Assembly (NCBI GenBank): GCA_027311945.1
Contig: DAICXZ010000030.1
Location: 1 to 64,000, forward strand
DNA from: Erythrobacter sp.
GTDB taxonomy: Bacteria; Pseudomonadota; Alphaproteobacteria; Sphingomonadales; Sphingomonadaceae
Length of the DNA: 64,000 nt
Direction: 5' to 3'
The notes beneath the pieces were generated by a model that made no database searches, was not told the origin of the DNA, and was given only the letters and a program-made list of their open reading frames with translations. Each line of letters opens with the position of its first letter. Position 1 is the stretch's first letter. The position numbers and the translations under genes were made by a program. Shown here one piece after another: positions 1 to 8,880 of this stretch.

Positions 1-236
1 GCAGGATGGCGTAGGAGTAGCTGAGTAGTGATGACGAACCGGTCAGACCGGGGGCCAGCAAAACCCAGGGGGTCACAGCGCTTCGAGCGCGATGACGTGA
101 TTAGGGAGCCGGCCTGCGGACTTCATCAGGGCCAGCAGCCACAAGGTGCTGCGCGAACAGGCCGAACACATGGATGCACCCGACCGATACTCATCTCTAC
201 TAAAAAAGCTCTTGCGCCGCAGGGGTCGTCCACACA
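1..236. other. Left-edge segment, no gene recognised
   Basis: Only a short open frame of unconvincing composition is present, with no recognisable domain and no clear ribosome binding site. The segment directly precedes a degenerate insertion sequence and may be the remnant of another mobile element, but no family could be named from the sequence. Confidence 0.4.
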
Positions 237-296
237 TGACCCCCTGATTTTCCTCCGAGCTTGATTAGAGTCCGGCCCTACGAAAAGGACGGACAG

Positions 297-602
297 ATGA
301 AGCGAACGAGGTTCACGGAAGAGTAGATCATTGGCGTGCTAAAGGAAGCGGAGGCCGGCGAGAAAACCGCCGACCTGGCTTGGCCGCATGGTGTATCGGA
401 AGCGACGATCTACAACTGGAAGGCCAAGTATGGCGGGCTCGAAGTGTCGGAAGCGCGGCGGCTCAAGGAGCTGGAGAGCGAGAACGCCAAGCTCAAGCGG
501 CTTCTTGTCGATGCGATGCTGGACCAGGCCGCATTGAACGATCTTCTGGCAAAAAGTTCTGACGCCCGCCGTTCGCTCATCTCCAGGCATGCCACGGGAT
601 GA
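297..602 (+). pseudogene. IS3 transposase OrfA with nonsense codon
   Basis: The frame opens MKRTRFTEE and then meets TAG at 324-326, where related OrfA proteins normally have Gln (EEQIIGVLKEAEAG). Downstream it continues as a normal IS3 OrfA: an HTH region (GVSEATIYNWKAKYGG) followed by a leucine-zipper-like stretch (LKELESENAKLKRLL). This is therefore a one-base CAG-to-TAG nonsense mutation, unless the stop is read through or translation restarts downstream. The stop at 600-602 overlaps the orfB start ATGA, the usual IS3 layout in which a -1 frameshift makes the OrfAB fusion. Confidence 0.8.
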
Positions 603-1426
603 GCGAACGGCGGGCGTGCCGTGTCATCGATGCTGATCGTAAGAGCGTGCGTTACCGTTCCACACAGGACTACGATAGCGAGTTGCGTGAGAAGCTGCGC
701 GAGCTGGCCAACCAGCGTCGCCGGTTCGGCTATCGCCGTTTGCATATCCTGCTGCGCCGGGAGGAGATCATGATCAACCGGAAGAAGACCCAGCGACTTT
801 ATCGCGAGGAAGGCTTGGCGGTCAGGCGACGACGAAGCCGCAGGCGTGCTGTCGGCACGAGAGCACCTGCTCCGGTTCTGGCTCTGCCTAACCAGCGCTG
901 GAGCTTCGACTTCGTTCACGATCAGATGGCATCCGGCAGACGGTTCCGCGTGCTCAACGCGGTCGATGACGTGACGAGGGAGTGCCTGGCAGTGGTGCCG
1001 GACACCTCGATCTCGGGTCGTCGTGTCGTGCGTGAACTGACCGAACTGATCACACAGCGTGAAAAGCCGGGCATGATCGTCAGCGACAATGGGGCGGAGC
1101 TCGCCAGCAACGCCGTGCTGGCATGGTGTGGCGAGATTGGCGTGGAGTGGCATTACATCGCACCGGGAAGGCCGATGCAGAATGGCTACGTCGAGAGGTA
1201 GGCCTTCGGCCAGCTTGGCTTCCAATGGTCACTGCGCGACGAACTGCTCAACTAGAAGCTGTGCAACAGCCTCATCGATGCCCGGCGCAAGCTGGCGGCA
1301 TGGCGCTAACACTACAACAACGTCCGACCACACTCATCCCTGGGGAACCGAACGCTTGTGTCGGCGGGCGAGCACGAATATCAACCGGCAGGTTCTTGTT
1401 ATGACTGCGGGATCAGCGGAGGGTAG
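599..1426 (+). pseudogene. IS3 transposase OrfB, broken in the C-terminal region
   Basis: This is the rve integrase core of IS3 OrfB. The HTH_21-like N-terminus (NQRRRFGYRRLHILL) is followed by the DDE core: first Asp in SFDFVHD, second Asp in VSDNGAE, and Glu in NGYVE. Immediately after that Glu the frame hits TAG (1199-1201). The region after the stop is scrambled relative to the family (a phenylalanine-asparagine-glycine-arginine run is expected) and has further stops at 1253-1255 and 1307-1309. It then recovers the family C-terminus (NNVRPHSSLGNRTL) and ends at 1424-1426. The protein is truncated right after the active site and is probably inactive. Confidence 0.8.
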
Positions 1427-1457
1427 GTCAACCTCTTAGCGACTACTGGGGCGAACA

Positions 1458-1477
1458 GGGCTCACAAAGGCGAGCCC
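1458..1477 (-). terminator. Candidate terminator of the chemotaxis operon
   Basis: GGGCTC and GAGCCC form a perfect 6-bp stem with an 8-base loop, starting two bases after the stop codon of the last che-operon gene. Read on the minus strand it is followed by TGTTCG, so the T-tract is weak. Its position makes a transcription end point plausible. Confidence 0.45.
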
Positions 1478-1479
1478 AT

Positions 1480-3207
1480 TCAAAACAGGCCGTCGTCGAA
1501 CGGGTCATCCTCTTCGGGCTCGCAAGACGCCGTCGCATCTGCGTCAAGCATTTCGGGGAGCAGGAAGCGCCGGTGGACTTCGCGCTCTTTCGCCATCGTG
1601 TAAAGCTTGCCGATCTGCGGCAACAAGCCGCTGAGCATGTTCGATGCCGCCTCGTTCGGCTCGGTCTCCTCCGCTTCGGGGATCATCGCCTGCAGGGCAC
1701 TGCTGATGGCCTTGATTGTCTCGCTGAGGCTGAGCTTGTCGACCAACTCCATACTGGTCCGATCGAGCGTGTCGACGACACGGTTCGCGTCTTCTCCCGC
1801 TGCATCGATAGCCTGCTCGGTCTTCATCGCGCCTGAGCGAACGCGTGCAAGCGCATTGGCGAGTGCATCGTTTACATCGACAGTTCGATCCGCTGCTCCG
1901 CCTCTTACATCATTGACGACGTCGCCGAGTATCACGACCTCCTTGCTGATCGTTTCGGTCGTCCCATCCAGACTGTTGGACTGCGCCCAGATTTCCTTGG
2001 CGATGACCGAGACAGGCTTGCCGACCGCGTCAAGGCGCCGGCACCGCAAGTCGATGTTGATCGCCATCTCGCGAACATCGAGCCTCACCTTGCGGACTTC
2101 TGCGAGCCGCTGCGTAAGCTCATCGACCGTCTGCGCAATCATTTCCGAAATTGCACTCGTCTGCCGGTCAGCGCTGCCCAACTGGTTGGTCACGGATTCA
2201 ATTTCGGCGATTGACTGTTCCAGCTGGCGCAAGAACGAGCGTCCTTCGGCGGCAGCGCTATCGCTGCGCAGGGTAAGTAGCCGGCGCGCGTCAGGTACGA
2301 TCCCTTCCAGCGATTCCACGAGAAGCGCAGCCTGAACAGCGAACTCCTCAGCCGTCTCGTCCAACTGTGTCGCGAACAGGCGCAGGATGTGGGCACTCGC
2401 CCATGCCGCAGCCTCCGGATCGCTATCCCATTCTGTCTGGTGTGCATGGAGGAGCTGGATACCTCCAACGACATTTTCGAGGCGCTGCCGCGTGATATCG
2501 CCGATCTGCAAGGCACCAAGAGCCGTCGCCACCTTGAGCTGGATCGCCAGGGCCAGATCCTTGGTCGCATTGGCGACCTCGGTCACGGCCTGCTGATGAG
2601 AACGCAGGCCTTCGGCGTCTTTAGCGAGGCGGTCGGGCACGAGCGGGATGACCTTTCCGCACTCAGAAAGCAGCACCCGGTCCATCCTTTCCACGCCGCT
2701 TACGCTTTGGCACAGTCCGGAAAGCCGGCCGTTGAATGCTTTCACATTCTCCTCGCCGGCGGTGATGCGCGCGAACATGATATCGACCGATTCGACGAAT
2801 TCCCGAGCACCCCAGGACGCAATCTTCACGTTCATTCCGTAGATGCGCAGCGCCCTGAGGGTATCAAGCACCTTGGTGATCTGGGACCGCAGACGATCTG
2901 AGGATTGCTGGACAACGACAAGGCTCTTGCCGCGCCCCTTGCACTGCGTCGGCAAGTCCGAGACCCGCTGGGCAACGCCGATAAGCGTATCGACTGCGCT
3001 GGCCCCATCTTCATCTTCCAGCGCAGTGCCGATGCCGGCGAGGGCAGCAACGATCCTGTCGATCGTTTCCACCGATACCGCGAGCGCACTGCCAGCTTGC
3101 ACGAAGCAGGCATCGAGCCCCGAGATGATGTTGGCAAGATCGTCGCGCAGGGGCGATGTGGTGTCGTCGATGCGCGGCGCAGCTGTGGCAAAATCTATAA
3201 CGGTCAT
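1480..3207 (-). CDS. Coiled-coil chemotaxis-operon protein with a CheZ-like motif
   Basis: A 575-residue soluble protein, rich in heptad-like Ala/Leu/Val, with no membrane segment or signal peptide. It is the last gene of the che operon, 33 bp after cheB. It is not an ordinary methyl-accepting receptor: the conserved hairpin tip of MCPs is absent. Two features recall the CheY-P phosphatase CheZ. The helical segment LQIGDITRQRLENVV (Asp237, Gln241) has the DxxxQ spacing of the CheZ active site, found there as QDLTGQ. The acidic C-terminus, ending DDPFDDGLF, resembles the CheZ tail that docks on CheY. A CheZ-like or other CheY-binding role is an inference; it could also be a cytoplasmic scaffold protein. 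It would restore signal-termination ability to an operon that otherwise shows no phosphatase. Confidence 0.6.
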   Translation of the reverse strand: MTVIDFATAAPRIDDTTSPLRDDLANIISGLDACFVQAGSALAVSVETIDRIVAALAGIGTALEDEDGASAVDTLIGVAQRVSDLPTQCKGRGKSLVVVQQSSDRLRSQITKVLDTLRALRIYGMNVKIASWGAREFVESVDIMFARITAGEENVKAFNGRLSGLCQSVSGVERMDRVLLSECGKVIPLVPDRLAKDAEGLRSHQQAVTEVANATKDLALAIQLKVATALGALQIGDITRQRLENVVGGIQLLHAHQTEWDSDPEAAAWASAHILRLFATQLDETAEEFAVQAALLVESLEGIVPDARRLLTLRSDSAAAEGRSFLRQLEQSIAEIESVTNQLGSADRQTSAISEMIAQTVDELTQRLAEVRKVRLDVREMAINIDLRCRRLDAVGKPVSVIAKEIWAQSNSLDGTTETISKEVVILGDVVNDVRGGAADRTVDVNDALANALARVRSGAMKTEQAIDAAGEDANRVVDTLDRTSMELVDKLSLSETIKAISSALQAMIPEAEETEPNEAASNMLSGLLPQIGKLYTMAKEREVHRRFLLPEMLDADATASCEPEEDDPFDDGLF

Positions 3208-3240
3208 GGGGTTACCTGCGTTGAAGCATGAACAGGGGCA

Positions 3241-4323
3241 CTAGCGCGTCGCTGCATGAAGTAGTTCGCGCGCAATTGTGCCAAGGGGCGCCACCTTGTC
3301 GGCAGCGCCGCGTGCAATCGCTTCCTTGGGCATGCCGAACACGATTGATGTCGCCTCGTCCTGTGCGATCGTCTTGGCACCTGCTTCCTTCATTTCGAGA
3401 AGCCCGCGCGCGCCGTCATCACCCATGCCTGTCATGATAATTCCCACGGCATTTGACCCGGCATTTCGCGCTGCCGATCGGAACAGCACATCGACCGAAG
3501 GCCGGTGGCGCGAAACCAGCGGGCCCTCGCGAACCGAGACGTGATAGCGTGCGCCTTGTCGTTCCAGCATCGTATGGCGCAGTCCGCCCGGCGCAATCAG
3601 CACATGCCCGCGCATCACTGTATCGCCGTGGGCTGCTTCCTTGACGTCGACCGCGCAGCTCTTGTTGAGCCGATTGGCAAAGGCTCTGGTGAAGCTCTCG
3701 GGCATGTGTTGCACCACCACGATTCCGGGGGAATCGGCGGGCAGGGCTTCCAGCACCTCTCGCAATGCCTCGGTTCCTCCGGTGGAAGCTCCGATGCAGA
3801 CGACCATCTCGGTGGTGCGGCTCATGGCCCGACCGGTGGGCGGTGGCAGCACAGCATCGGCTGTCAGCTTCTTCTCCGGCTCGGCAGAGCGTACTCGCGG
3901 AGCACGACCGCCGACGCGCGCCTTGGCGGCACCTTTCACGGTCTCGCGGATCATCATCCGGGCTTCGGCCAGGTGATCGGCAACGCCGAGGCGCGGCTTG
4001 AGAATGATGTCCACCGCACCCGCTTCCAGAGCCTGCAGCAGCGTTTCCGACCCTTCCTCGACCAGCGACGAGCACATCACGACGGGCAGCGGGCACTGGC
4101 TCATCAGCTTGCGCAGGAAGGTCACGCCATCCATGCGCGGCATCTCCACGTCGAGCGTGATGACGTCCGGCACTTCCTCCCGGATATAGCGCGCAGCCGA
4201 AATCGGATCGGAAGCGGCGGCGATCACCTCGATCTCGGGATCTTCCTCCAGAATGGCCGTCATCGTCAGGCGCACGCTGGCCGAGTCATCGATAACCAGC
4301 ACACGGATCTTGCCGGATTTCAT
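3241..4323 (-). CDS. cheB: Chemotaxis response regulator protein-glutamate methylesterase CheB
   Basis: CheB removes methyl groups from receptor glutamates (and deamidates glutamines) to adapt chemoreceptors. The 360-residue protein has an N-terminal receiver domain (about 1-125) with acidic pocket Asp12/Asp13, phospho-acceptor Asp58 in [11 protein letters not shown] and Lys109. A charged linker (130-168) follows. The C-terminal methylesterase domain carries the catalytic triad Ser180 (GASTGGT), His206 ([10 protein letters not shown]) and Asp302 (MTGMGDDG). All key residues are present and the length is normal. It starts 3 bp after the cheR stop, consistent with coupled translation of the opposing methylation enzymes. 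Phosphorylation would normally come from CheA, whose kinase domain is missing from this operon. Confidence 0.97.
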   Translation of the reverse strand: MKSGKIRVLVIDDSASVRLTMTAILEEDPEIEVIAAASDPISAARYIREEVPDVITLDVEMPRMDGVTFLRKLMSQCPLPVVMCSSLVEEGSETLLQALEAGAVDIILKPRLGVADHLAEARMMIRETVKGAAKARVGGRAPRVRSAEPEKKLTADAVLPPPTGRAMSRTTEMVVCIGASTGGTEALREVLEALPADSPGIVVVQHMPESFTRAFANRLNKSCAVDVKEAAHGDTVMRGHVLIAPGGLRHTMLERQGARYHVSVREGPLVSRHRPSVDVLFRSAARNAGSNAVGIIMTGMGDDGARGLLEMKEAGAKTIAQDEATSIVFGMPKEAIARGAADKVAPLGTIARELLHAATR

Positions 4324-4326
4324 CGC

Positions 4327-5181
4327 CTAGATCCGCCTGAACACGTTGTTGGAAACCTGCTCGACCGGCAGTGCCATTCCGGCAATCGATTCCGAATGGC
4401 CAACCACCAGCCAGCCGCCGACGCGCAGCTTGTCGCACAGTTTGGAGACGACCTGCTCCTGCGTTAGTCTGTCGAAATATATCAGGACATTACGGCAGAA
4501 GATGATGTCCATCGGATCGCCCACGGGATAGTGGTCGTCCATCAGGTTGAGCCGCGCATAGCCAATCGCGGAACGTAGGGCTGGCACGATGCGGACATCG
4601 CCTTTCCCTTTCTGCAGCGGCTGCATCACATATTGCGCACGAAGGCGCTCGGGGACCGGCTTCAACAGCTCGGCCGGATAGATACCCCGGCGGGCGGTTT
4701 CGAGGACTTGCGTGTCGAGGTCGGTCGCAAGGATGCCGTAATCCGGTCCGCCATGGCGCTCGGCAAAGTCGTCCAGCAGCATGGCGATGGTGTAGGGCTC
4801 CGCCCCGGTCGAACATGCCGCACTCCAGACCCGAATGCGCCCTGAGCTGCGCGCCTTGAGTTCGGGCAGGATCGTTTGGGTCAGATAATCGAAGTGTCGC
4901 GGTTCACGGAAGAAATCGGTCTTGTTCGTCGTTACCGCGTTAATCAGGTGAACAGTCTCATCTTGCTGCCGGCCCGGATCGAACAGCAGCTCGCAATAGG
5001 CATTCAAATCGGCAACGCCCGTCGCGCGGACTCTGCGGCGCAAGCGCCCCTCGAGCATGGTCAGCTTGCTGTGCGGCATCTTGATGCCGGTTTCCGACTG
5101 GATGAAGGCGGCCAGCCGCGCGAAATTGCGCGGGCTGATCCCATCTTCTTGTTGCGGTGCCTTCAAAGCGGCATGCGGCAC
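4327..5181 (-). CDS. cheR: Chemotaxis protein methyltransferase CheR
   Basis: A SAM-dependent methyltransferase that methylates receptor glutamates. The GTG start is chosen because AGGAG (5189-5193) lies 7 bases upstream; this gives 284 residues, the usual family length, while a further-upstream ATG has no such site. The N-terminal helical domain (FARLAAFIQSETGIKMP) precedes the SAM-binding Rossmann fold. Conserved blocks are NKTDFFREPRHFDYL, RVWSAACSTGAEPYT (SAM motif), LATDLDTQVLETARRGIY and DIIFCRNVLIYFD. The beta-subdomain that docks receptor pentapeptides should lie in the middle of the fold. A receptor with such a pentapeptide (DWSEF) is encoded about 20 kb away in this window. Confidence 0.96.
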   Translation of the reverse strand: MPHAALKAPQQEDGISPRNFARLAAFIQSETGIKMPHSKLTMLEGRLRRRVRATGVADLNAYCELLFDPGRQQDETVHLINAVTTNKTDFFREPRHFDYLTQTILPELKARSSGRIRVWSAACSTGAEPYTIAMLLDDFAERHGGPDYGILATDLDTQVLETARRGIYPAELLKPVPERLRAQYVMQPLQKGKGDVRIVPALRSAIGYARLNLMDDHYPVGDPMDIIFCRNVLIYFDRLTQEQVVSKLCDKLRVGGWLVVGHSESIAGMALPVEQVSNNVFRRI

Positions 5182-5246
5182 GTTATTTCTCCTAAGGGTA
5201 TCGGAAGCTTCGGGGCGGCGAGACAAACCCGGCCGCCCGCCATGCT

Positions 5247-5732
5247 TCAGGCCGCTTTTGACGCCGAGACTGCAAGCAGCCCGGCCTCTTCGCCTGTAAA
5301 GATGCGGGCGATGTCGACGATCACGACGAAGCCGTCCTCCTGACGGACGACGCCCTGGATGTAATCGGAACGCCAGGTGACGCCGATTTCGGGGGCATCC
5401 TCGATCTGGTCCGCTTCGTAGATGTTCACTCCCAGCACGCGGTCAATCACAAGACCGAGCGAAAGCGTGCTATTATCCAAGGGAATATCGAGGATGATGA
5501 TCCGCGTCGCCAGGGTGGTCTCGACGGGCGGGAGGCCGAGGCGCCGACGGAAATCGACCGTCGGCACCCCCTGTCCCCGCACCTCGGTAAGCCCGACGAA
5601 ATAGTCTGGCCCATTGGGGAGATTGAACGGCTCCCGATAGTCCAGAATTTCCCGCACGAGGCTCACCGGGACAGCGAAGACCTCCTTCCCAAGGGCGAAG
5701 GTCACCGCCTGGATGTTTTCGCCAGTGGTCAT
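5247..5732 (-). CDS. cheW: Chemotaxis coupling protein CheW
   Basis: A 161-residue CheW-like SH3-fold adaptor that links receptors to the histidine kinase CheA. Typical segments are visible: VTFALGKEVFAVPVSLVREILDY, LPNGPDYFVGLTEVRGQGVPTVDFRRRLGL and RIIILDI, ending in a hydrophobic strand with VVIVDIARIF. Its ATG overlaps the stop of the frame-restored cheA/mcp chimera (ATGA), so it was translationally coupled to that gene. No CheA P5 partner domain is encoded in the window, so it must either pair with a CheA elsewhere or be idle. Confidence 0.93.
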   Translation of the reverse strand: MTTGENIQAVTFALGKEVFAVPVSLVREILDYREPFNLPNGPDYFVGLTEVRGQGVPTVDFRRRLGLPPVETTLATRIIILDIPLDNSTLSLGLVIDRVLGVNIYEADQIEDAPEIGVTWRSDYIQGVVRQEDGFVVIVDIARIFTGEEAGLLAVSASKAA

Positions 5733-7560
5733 GCTGCCCGTCCGAAGTGGGCGTCGTCCTCATCCGGACCGCCACTGGTCAGGTCGAGCGCGAAGCCGTT
5801 GGCGCGAGACTGCTGATCGGCCACCGAATTCGCCTTGTAGGACGATTTGCGGGCGCTTGATGCCGAGGCACTCTTTGCCGGCTTGCGCGGGGCGGACTTG
5901 GCCACCGATGCCGATTTCGCCGGAGCGTATGCCTGCTCGTTATCCTCGATCTTGAAGTAGGCGATCGAGGTCTGGAGCTGCTCGGCCTGACCGGCCAGTT
6001 CTTCGGACGTTGTCGAGATTTGCTCGGAGGCGCTTGCGTTCTGCTGGGTGACCTTGTCGAGCTGCTGGATCGCTTCGTTGATCCGATGTCCTGTTCGCGG
6101 CAGGCAGCGCTGATCTCGGCGACCAGCTCGGCCGTGCGGCGGATGTCGGGCACCAGCTTGGTCAGCATTTCGCCTGCCTCGGTGGCTGCTTGAACCGTGT
6201 CGGTTGAAACGGCGCTGATTTCAGCGGCGGCCGACTGGCTGCGTTCTGCCAGCTTGCGCACTTCCGAAGCCACGACGGCAAAGCCGCGACCATGTTCCCC
6301 GGCACGCGCGGCTTCGACAGCAGCGTTAAGCGCGAGGAGGTCGGTCTGACGGGCGATTTCCTGAACGATGTCGATCTTTTCAGCGATGGTCCGCATGGCG
6401 ATCACTGCCTTGTCGACCGCCACGCCGCTCTGTTCGGCTGCCGTCGAGGACTGCTGGGCGATCTTTTCGGTCTGCGCAGCGTTCTCGGCGTTCTGACGGA
6501 TGTTCGCGGCCATCTCTTCCATCGAAGCGGATGCCTGCTCAGCAGCAGAAGCCTGCTCGGTGGCACCCTGCGAAAGCTGCTCCGAACTTGCGGAAAGTTC
6601 CTGACTGCCCGAGGCGACATTGTCGGAGGCGCGGCTGGTCTTGCCGATAACGTCCTGAAGCCGTCCGACCATCATTGCCAAGCGGCTCTGCGCGATAACG
6701 AGTTCGCCGACGCGGTCCATCAGTTCATCCAGCCGCTCGGCCGGAACGCGGACGCTTTCCCCCGCCTTTGCCGTGTGGGCGACAGCAGCGTTGGGCGATG
6801 CGCCAGTCTTCGAAATATCGGCGACTGCAGCGGCTGCTATTTCGGGTGAATCGGTGCTTGTTTCTTCGGTAGCGGCCTCATTCTGGAGCGGTTCGAGTTC
6901 CAAAGTCATGTCATCCATCACGAAGATGAACACGTCCTCGATGTCCTCGCGGCTGATGTCTCCGATCAGGGTGACATCCCAAGCGATATGGCACTCTGTT
7001 GGCACGAGGTCGGCAAGGGGCGGAACCTGGTCTGTGCGGGCAACGATATGCGCCTCGCCCAGATCGCGCAGCTCGTCGAGCAGTGTCAGCGGATTGGTGC
7101 CATTGGCCATCGCGTCGGCAGGGAGCCGGAAAAACAGGCGCCATCCTCGCTGGGCCCGCACGTGTTCTGCCGCCGGAAGTTCCGCGCCCGAGGCGCATTC
7201 CAAAGCATGCTGGAGGCGAGCGAGGATGGCATCGCCGTCGGCGGCAGGTGCCTCTCCCTCGACCAGCGCGCGCATATGGTCCTGCGCCGAGAGGATGACC
7301 GAAACCAGCTCGGCGGTAGCCGGAACCTGCCCCTTGCGGACACGATCGAACGCGGTTTCGCAATGGTGTGTAAAGGCTGCGAGGGCATCGAAGCCGAACA
7401 TGGCGCCCGAGCCCTTGAGCGTGTGGAGACCGCGAAAGACCGCGTTGATCAGGTCCATATCGGCAAGGCTGTGGCCAAGGTCGAGCAGACCCTGTTCAAC
7501 CTGATCGAGCAGCTCGCCAGCCTCGATGCGGAAGGCTGCGGCCGGATCTTCGCCGCTCAC
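5729..7560 (-). pseudogene. CheA N-terminus/MCP signalling-domain chimera, frameshifted
   Basis: The GTG start overlaps the cheY stop (GTGA). Residues 1-105 are a CheA P1/Hpt domain with phospho-acceptor His46 ([11 protein letters not shown]). Residues about 135-230 look like the P2/regulatory region ([19 protein letters not shown]). A P3 opening follows ([23 protein letters not shown]). Near 6655-6680 the sequence switches to an MCP signalling domain ([21 protein letters not shown]), including the conserved hairpin tip ([19 protein letters not shown]). CheA P4 (kinase) and P5 and the receptor's sensor, membrane and HAMP parts are missing. At about 6081-6086 the frame shifts: REQDIG should continue with an [20 protein letters not shown] run, which lies in another frame and reaches a TGA at 5729-5731 overlapping cheW. 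About 10 bases appear to be missing there. As read, the last ~90 residues are Ser/Arg-rich out-of-frame sequence. Confidence 0.85.
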
Positions 7561-7925
7561 CGTCCGAGCACCTTCTGTGCAACCTTGACGAGCTGTTCCG
7601 GCACGAAAGGTTTCACCAGCCACCCTGTCGCGCCAGCCGCCTTCGCTTGCGACTTCATGTCGGCATCGGATTCGGTCGTCAGGAAGATGATCGGGACGCC
7701 AGCCTGTTCTGGTTGCTTGCGCAATTCACGGATCATGGCCAGCCCGTCCATGTTGGGCATGTTCAGATCGGTAACGATCATGTCGAACTTGGAGGCACCT
7801 GCCTTGGCCAGCCCTTCGACCCCGTCCCCGGCTTCCTGCACGGAATAGCCCGCACCGGTGAGGGCGATGCGGATGGCCATGCGAATGCTCGGTGAATCAT
7901 CAACGGTAAGAATGGAGGCGGTCAT
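7557..7925 (-). CDS. cheY: CheY-type single-domain response regulator
   Basis: A 122-residue stand-alone receiver domain. It has the acidic pair Asp9/Asp10, the phospho-acceptor Asp53 ([11 protein letters not shown]), the switch Thr83 and the conserved Lys105 (LVKPF). No output domain is attached, so it would act by binding the flagellar switch or another partner. Its start overlaps the STAS gene stop (ATGA), and its stop overlaps the GTG of the downstream cheA/mcp chimera, so all three were translated as a coupled unit. With the local kinase domain lost, the phosphate donor would have to be another CheA or the solitary Hpt domain of the chimera. Confidence 0.93.
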   Translation of the reverse strand: MTASILTVDDSPSIRMAIRIALTGAGYSVQEAGDGVEGLAKAGASKFDMIVTDLNMPNMDGLAMIRELRKQPEQAGVPIIFLTTESDADMKSQAKAAGATGWLVKPFVPEQLVKVAQKVLGR

Positions 7926-8236
7926 TGGGGGTATTCTCCGTGGAACCAGAAATCGACATCCGCAGGGGAGAGGTCAGAGGTGAATCCCGCCCGGTCGAGT
8001 ACGCTGCGCAGCGCACCTTGAGCGGGCTGTGACAAAGTGAGAGTCTTGCCCACGTCAAAAGCATGGGAGCGGGCTGCTGAAATTACCTGGAGGGCCGCCA
8101 GGTCCAGCTCCTCGCACTCGGTCAGATCGAGTTCGAGCGAGGGGGAATCTGCGATATCGGCCAATATTTGGTTAGCAAAAGTGAAAACCGTACGAACGGT
8201 AAGGGTACTAGGTGCCACAAGCAATCTGTCAGCCAT
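7922..8236 (-). CDS. STAS-domain protein of the chemotaxis operon
   Basis: About 104 residues forming a single STAS-type fold: an N-terminal strand region (LLVAPSTLTVRTVFTFAN), the central LELDLTECEELDLAALQVISAA segment at the anti-sigma-antagonist loop position, and a C-terminal helix (GALRSVLDRAGF). The usual phosphorylatable Ser of SpoIIAA-type proteins (DSSG) is replaced by LDLAAL, as in many chemotaxis-cluster STAS proteins. It is the promoter-proximal gene of the operon and overlaps cheY by four bases. A GTG nine bases upstream is an alternative start; neither start has a clear ribosome binding site. The function within the chemotaxis system is unknown. Confidence 0.75.
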   Translation of the reverse strand: MADRLLVAPSTLTVRTVFTFANQILADIADSPSLELDLTECEELDLAALQVISAARSHAFDVGKTLTLSQPAQGALRSVLDRAGFTSDLSPADVDFWFHGEYPQ

Positions 8237-8245
8237 TTGATACAC

Positions 8246-8880
8246 TCAGAGTAAGGAGGTATCAGGCTATCCACCGGTAGTTATTTTAGAATGTACACAA
8301 ACCTATCGAGCTATAGTTATGCTTGTTACGGGAGTTTAGTTAGTCTGCATGGAAGACGAGCTGCTGAAGTAGTCTTTCAGGGCTTGCAAAGGGCTGATCG
8401 GCTGGCCACGCGCGCAGCTCGGAAAGGGCGTTCGAAAGCGATCTAGTGACCTGTATTCCCTAGATTGTATGACTGATCAGGAGCATGCGGCTACCGGGAG
8501 CCTTGCCAACATTAGTCAAGGAGCCTTGCGGCATTTGCGGTCCTTAACAAGTTATTCGAACGCCATTGCGGATTCTACACTTGTACATTGGTGAACTTGC
8601 AGAGCGGGTGCACTCAGCGGCACGGGCGAAGCACCCGGAAGATGTCAGCGGGAGTGGACCCAAGTTCGATCGGACTGCTTGCACCACCGAGTTAGTCGCC
8701 CGCCTCGGAGCAAATGCCTCACCCAAGCCCTGGTTACCCAGACCTGGGAAAGCCTCGAAATGGATGTTGTGACAACCCACTTTGCCGCTATTCTCTCATG
8801 GTGAGACCTGAAAAGGCGCTATCGGAGTGCGAAGACGCTTCGCCATGCAGGTTTCGCAGGGAAACGGAGGGGAGGATCGG
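8246..8880. other. 635-bp gap; che-operon promoter region and possible decayed DNA
   Basis: No convincing gene on either strand. Base composition is visibly more AT-rich near 8270-8340 than in the flanking genes, and that part should hold the promoter of the minus-strand chemotaxis operon. A 41-codon frame at 8469-8594 (MTDQEHAATGSLANISQGAL...) has no recognised family and no clear ribosome binding site. The stretch 8590-8780 is open on both strands but looks non-coding. None of the LacI-type palindromes found elsewhere in the window occurs here. Confidence 0.5.

Larger units (their letters stand above)
237..1430 (+). mobile_element. Degenerate IS3-family insertion sequence (IS407/IS51-like)
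   Basis: About 1.2 kb, with the two overlapping reading frames (orfA, orfB) typical of IS3 elements. The proposed ends are TGACC on the left and GGTCA on the right, which is a short perfect terminal inversion; beyond those five bases the match is weak. The four bases flanking the proposed ends (CACA and ACCT) do not form a target duplication. Both transposase frames carry in-frame stop codons, so the element is most likely immobile. It lies just downstream of the end of the chemotaxis operon. The exact ends are inferred from the terminal motif only. Confidence 0.65.

Noticed and set aside
410-1225. 271-codon frame on the minus strand of the IS element
   Set aside because: It overlaps the recognisable transposase frames on the plus strand and has no homology pattern.
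233-1434. Target-site duplication around the IS3 element
   Set aside because: The bases next to the proposed ends (CACA and ACCT) do not match, so either the ends are slightly misplaced or the duplication has been lost.
8251-8260. Perfect Shine-Dalgarno-like TAAGGAGGT on the plus strand
   Set aside because: No ATG, GTG or TTG follows at the right distance, and the gene here (STAS) runs on the other strand.
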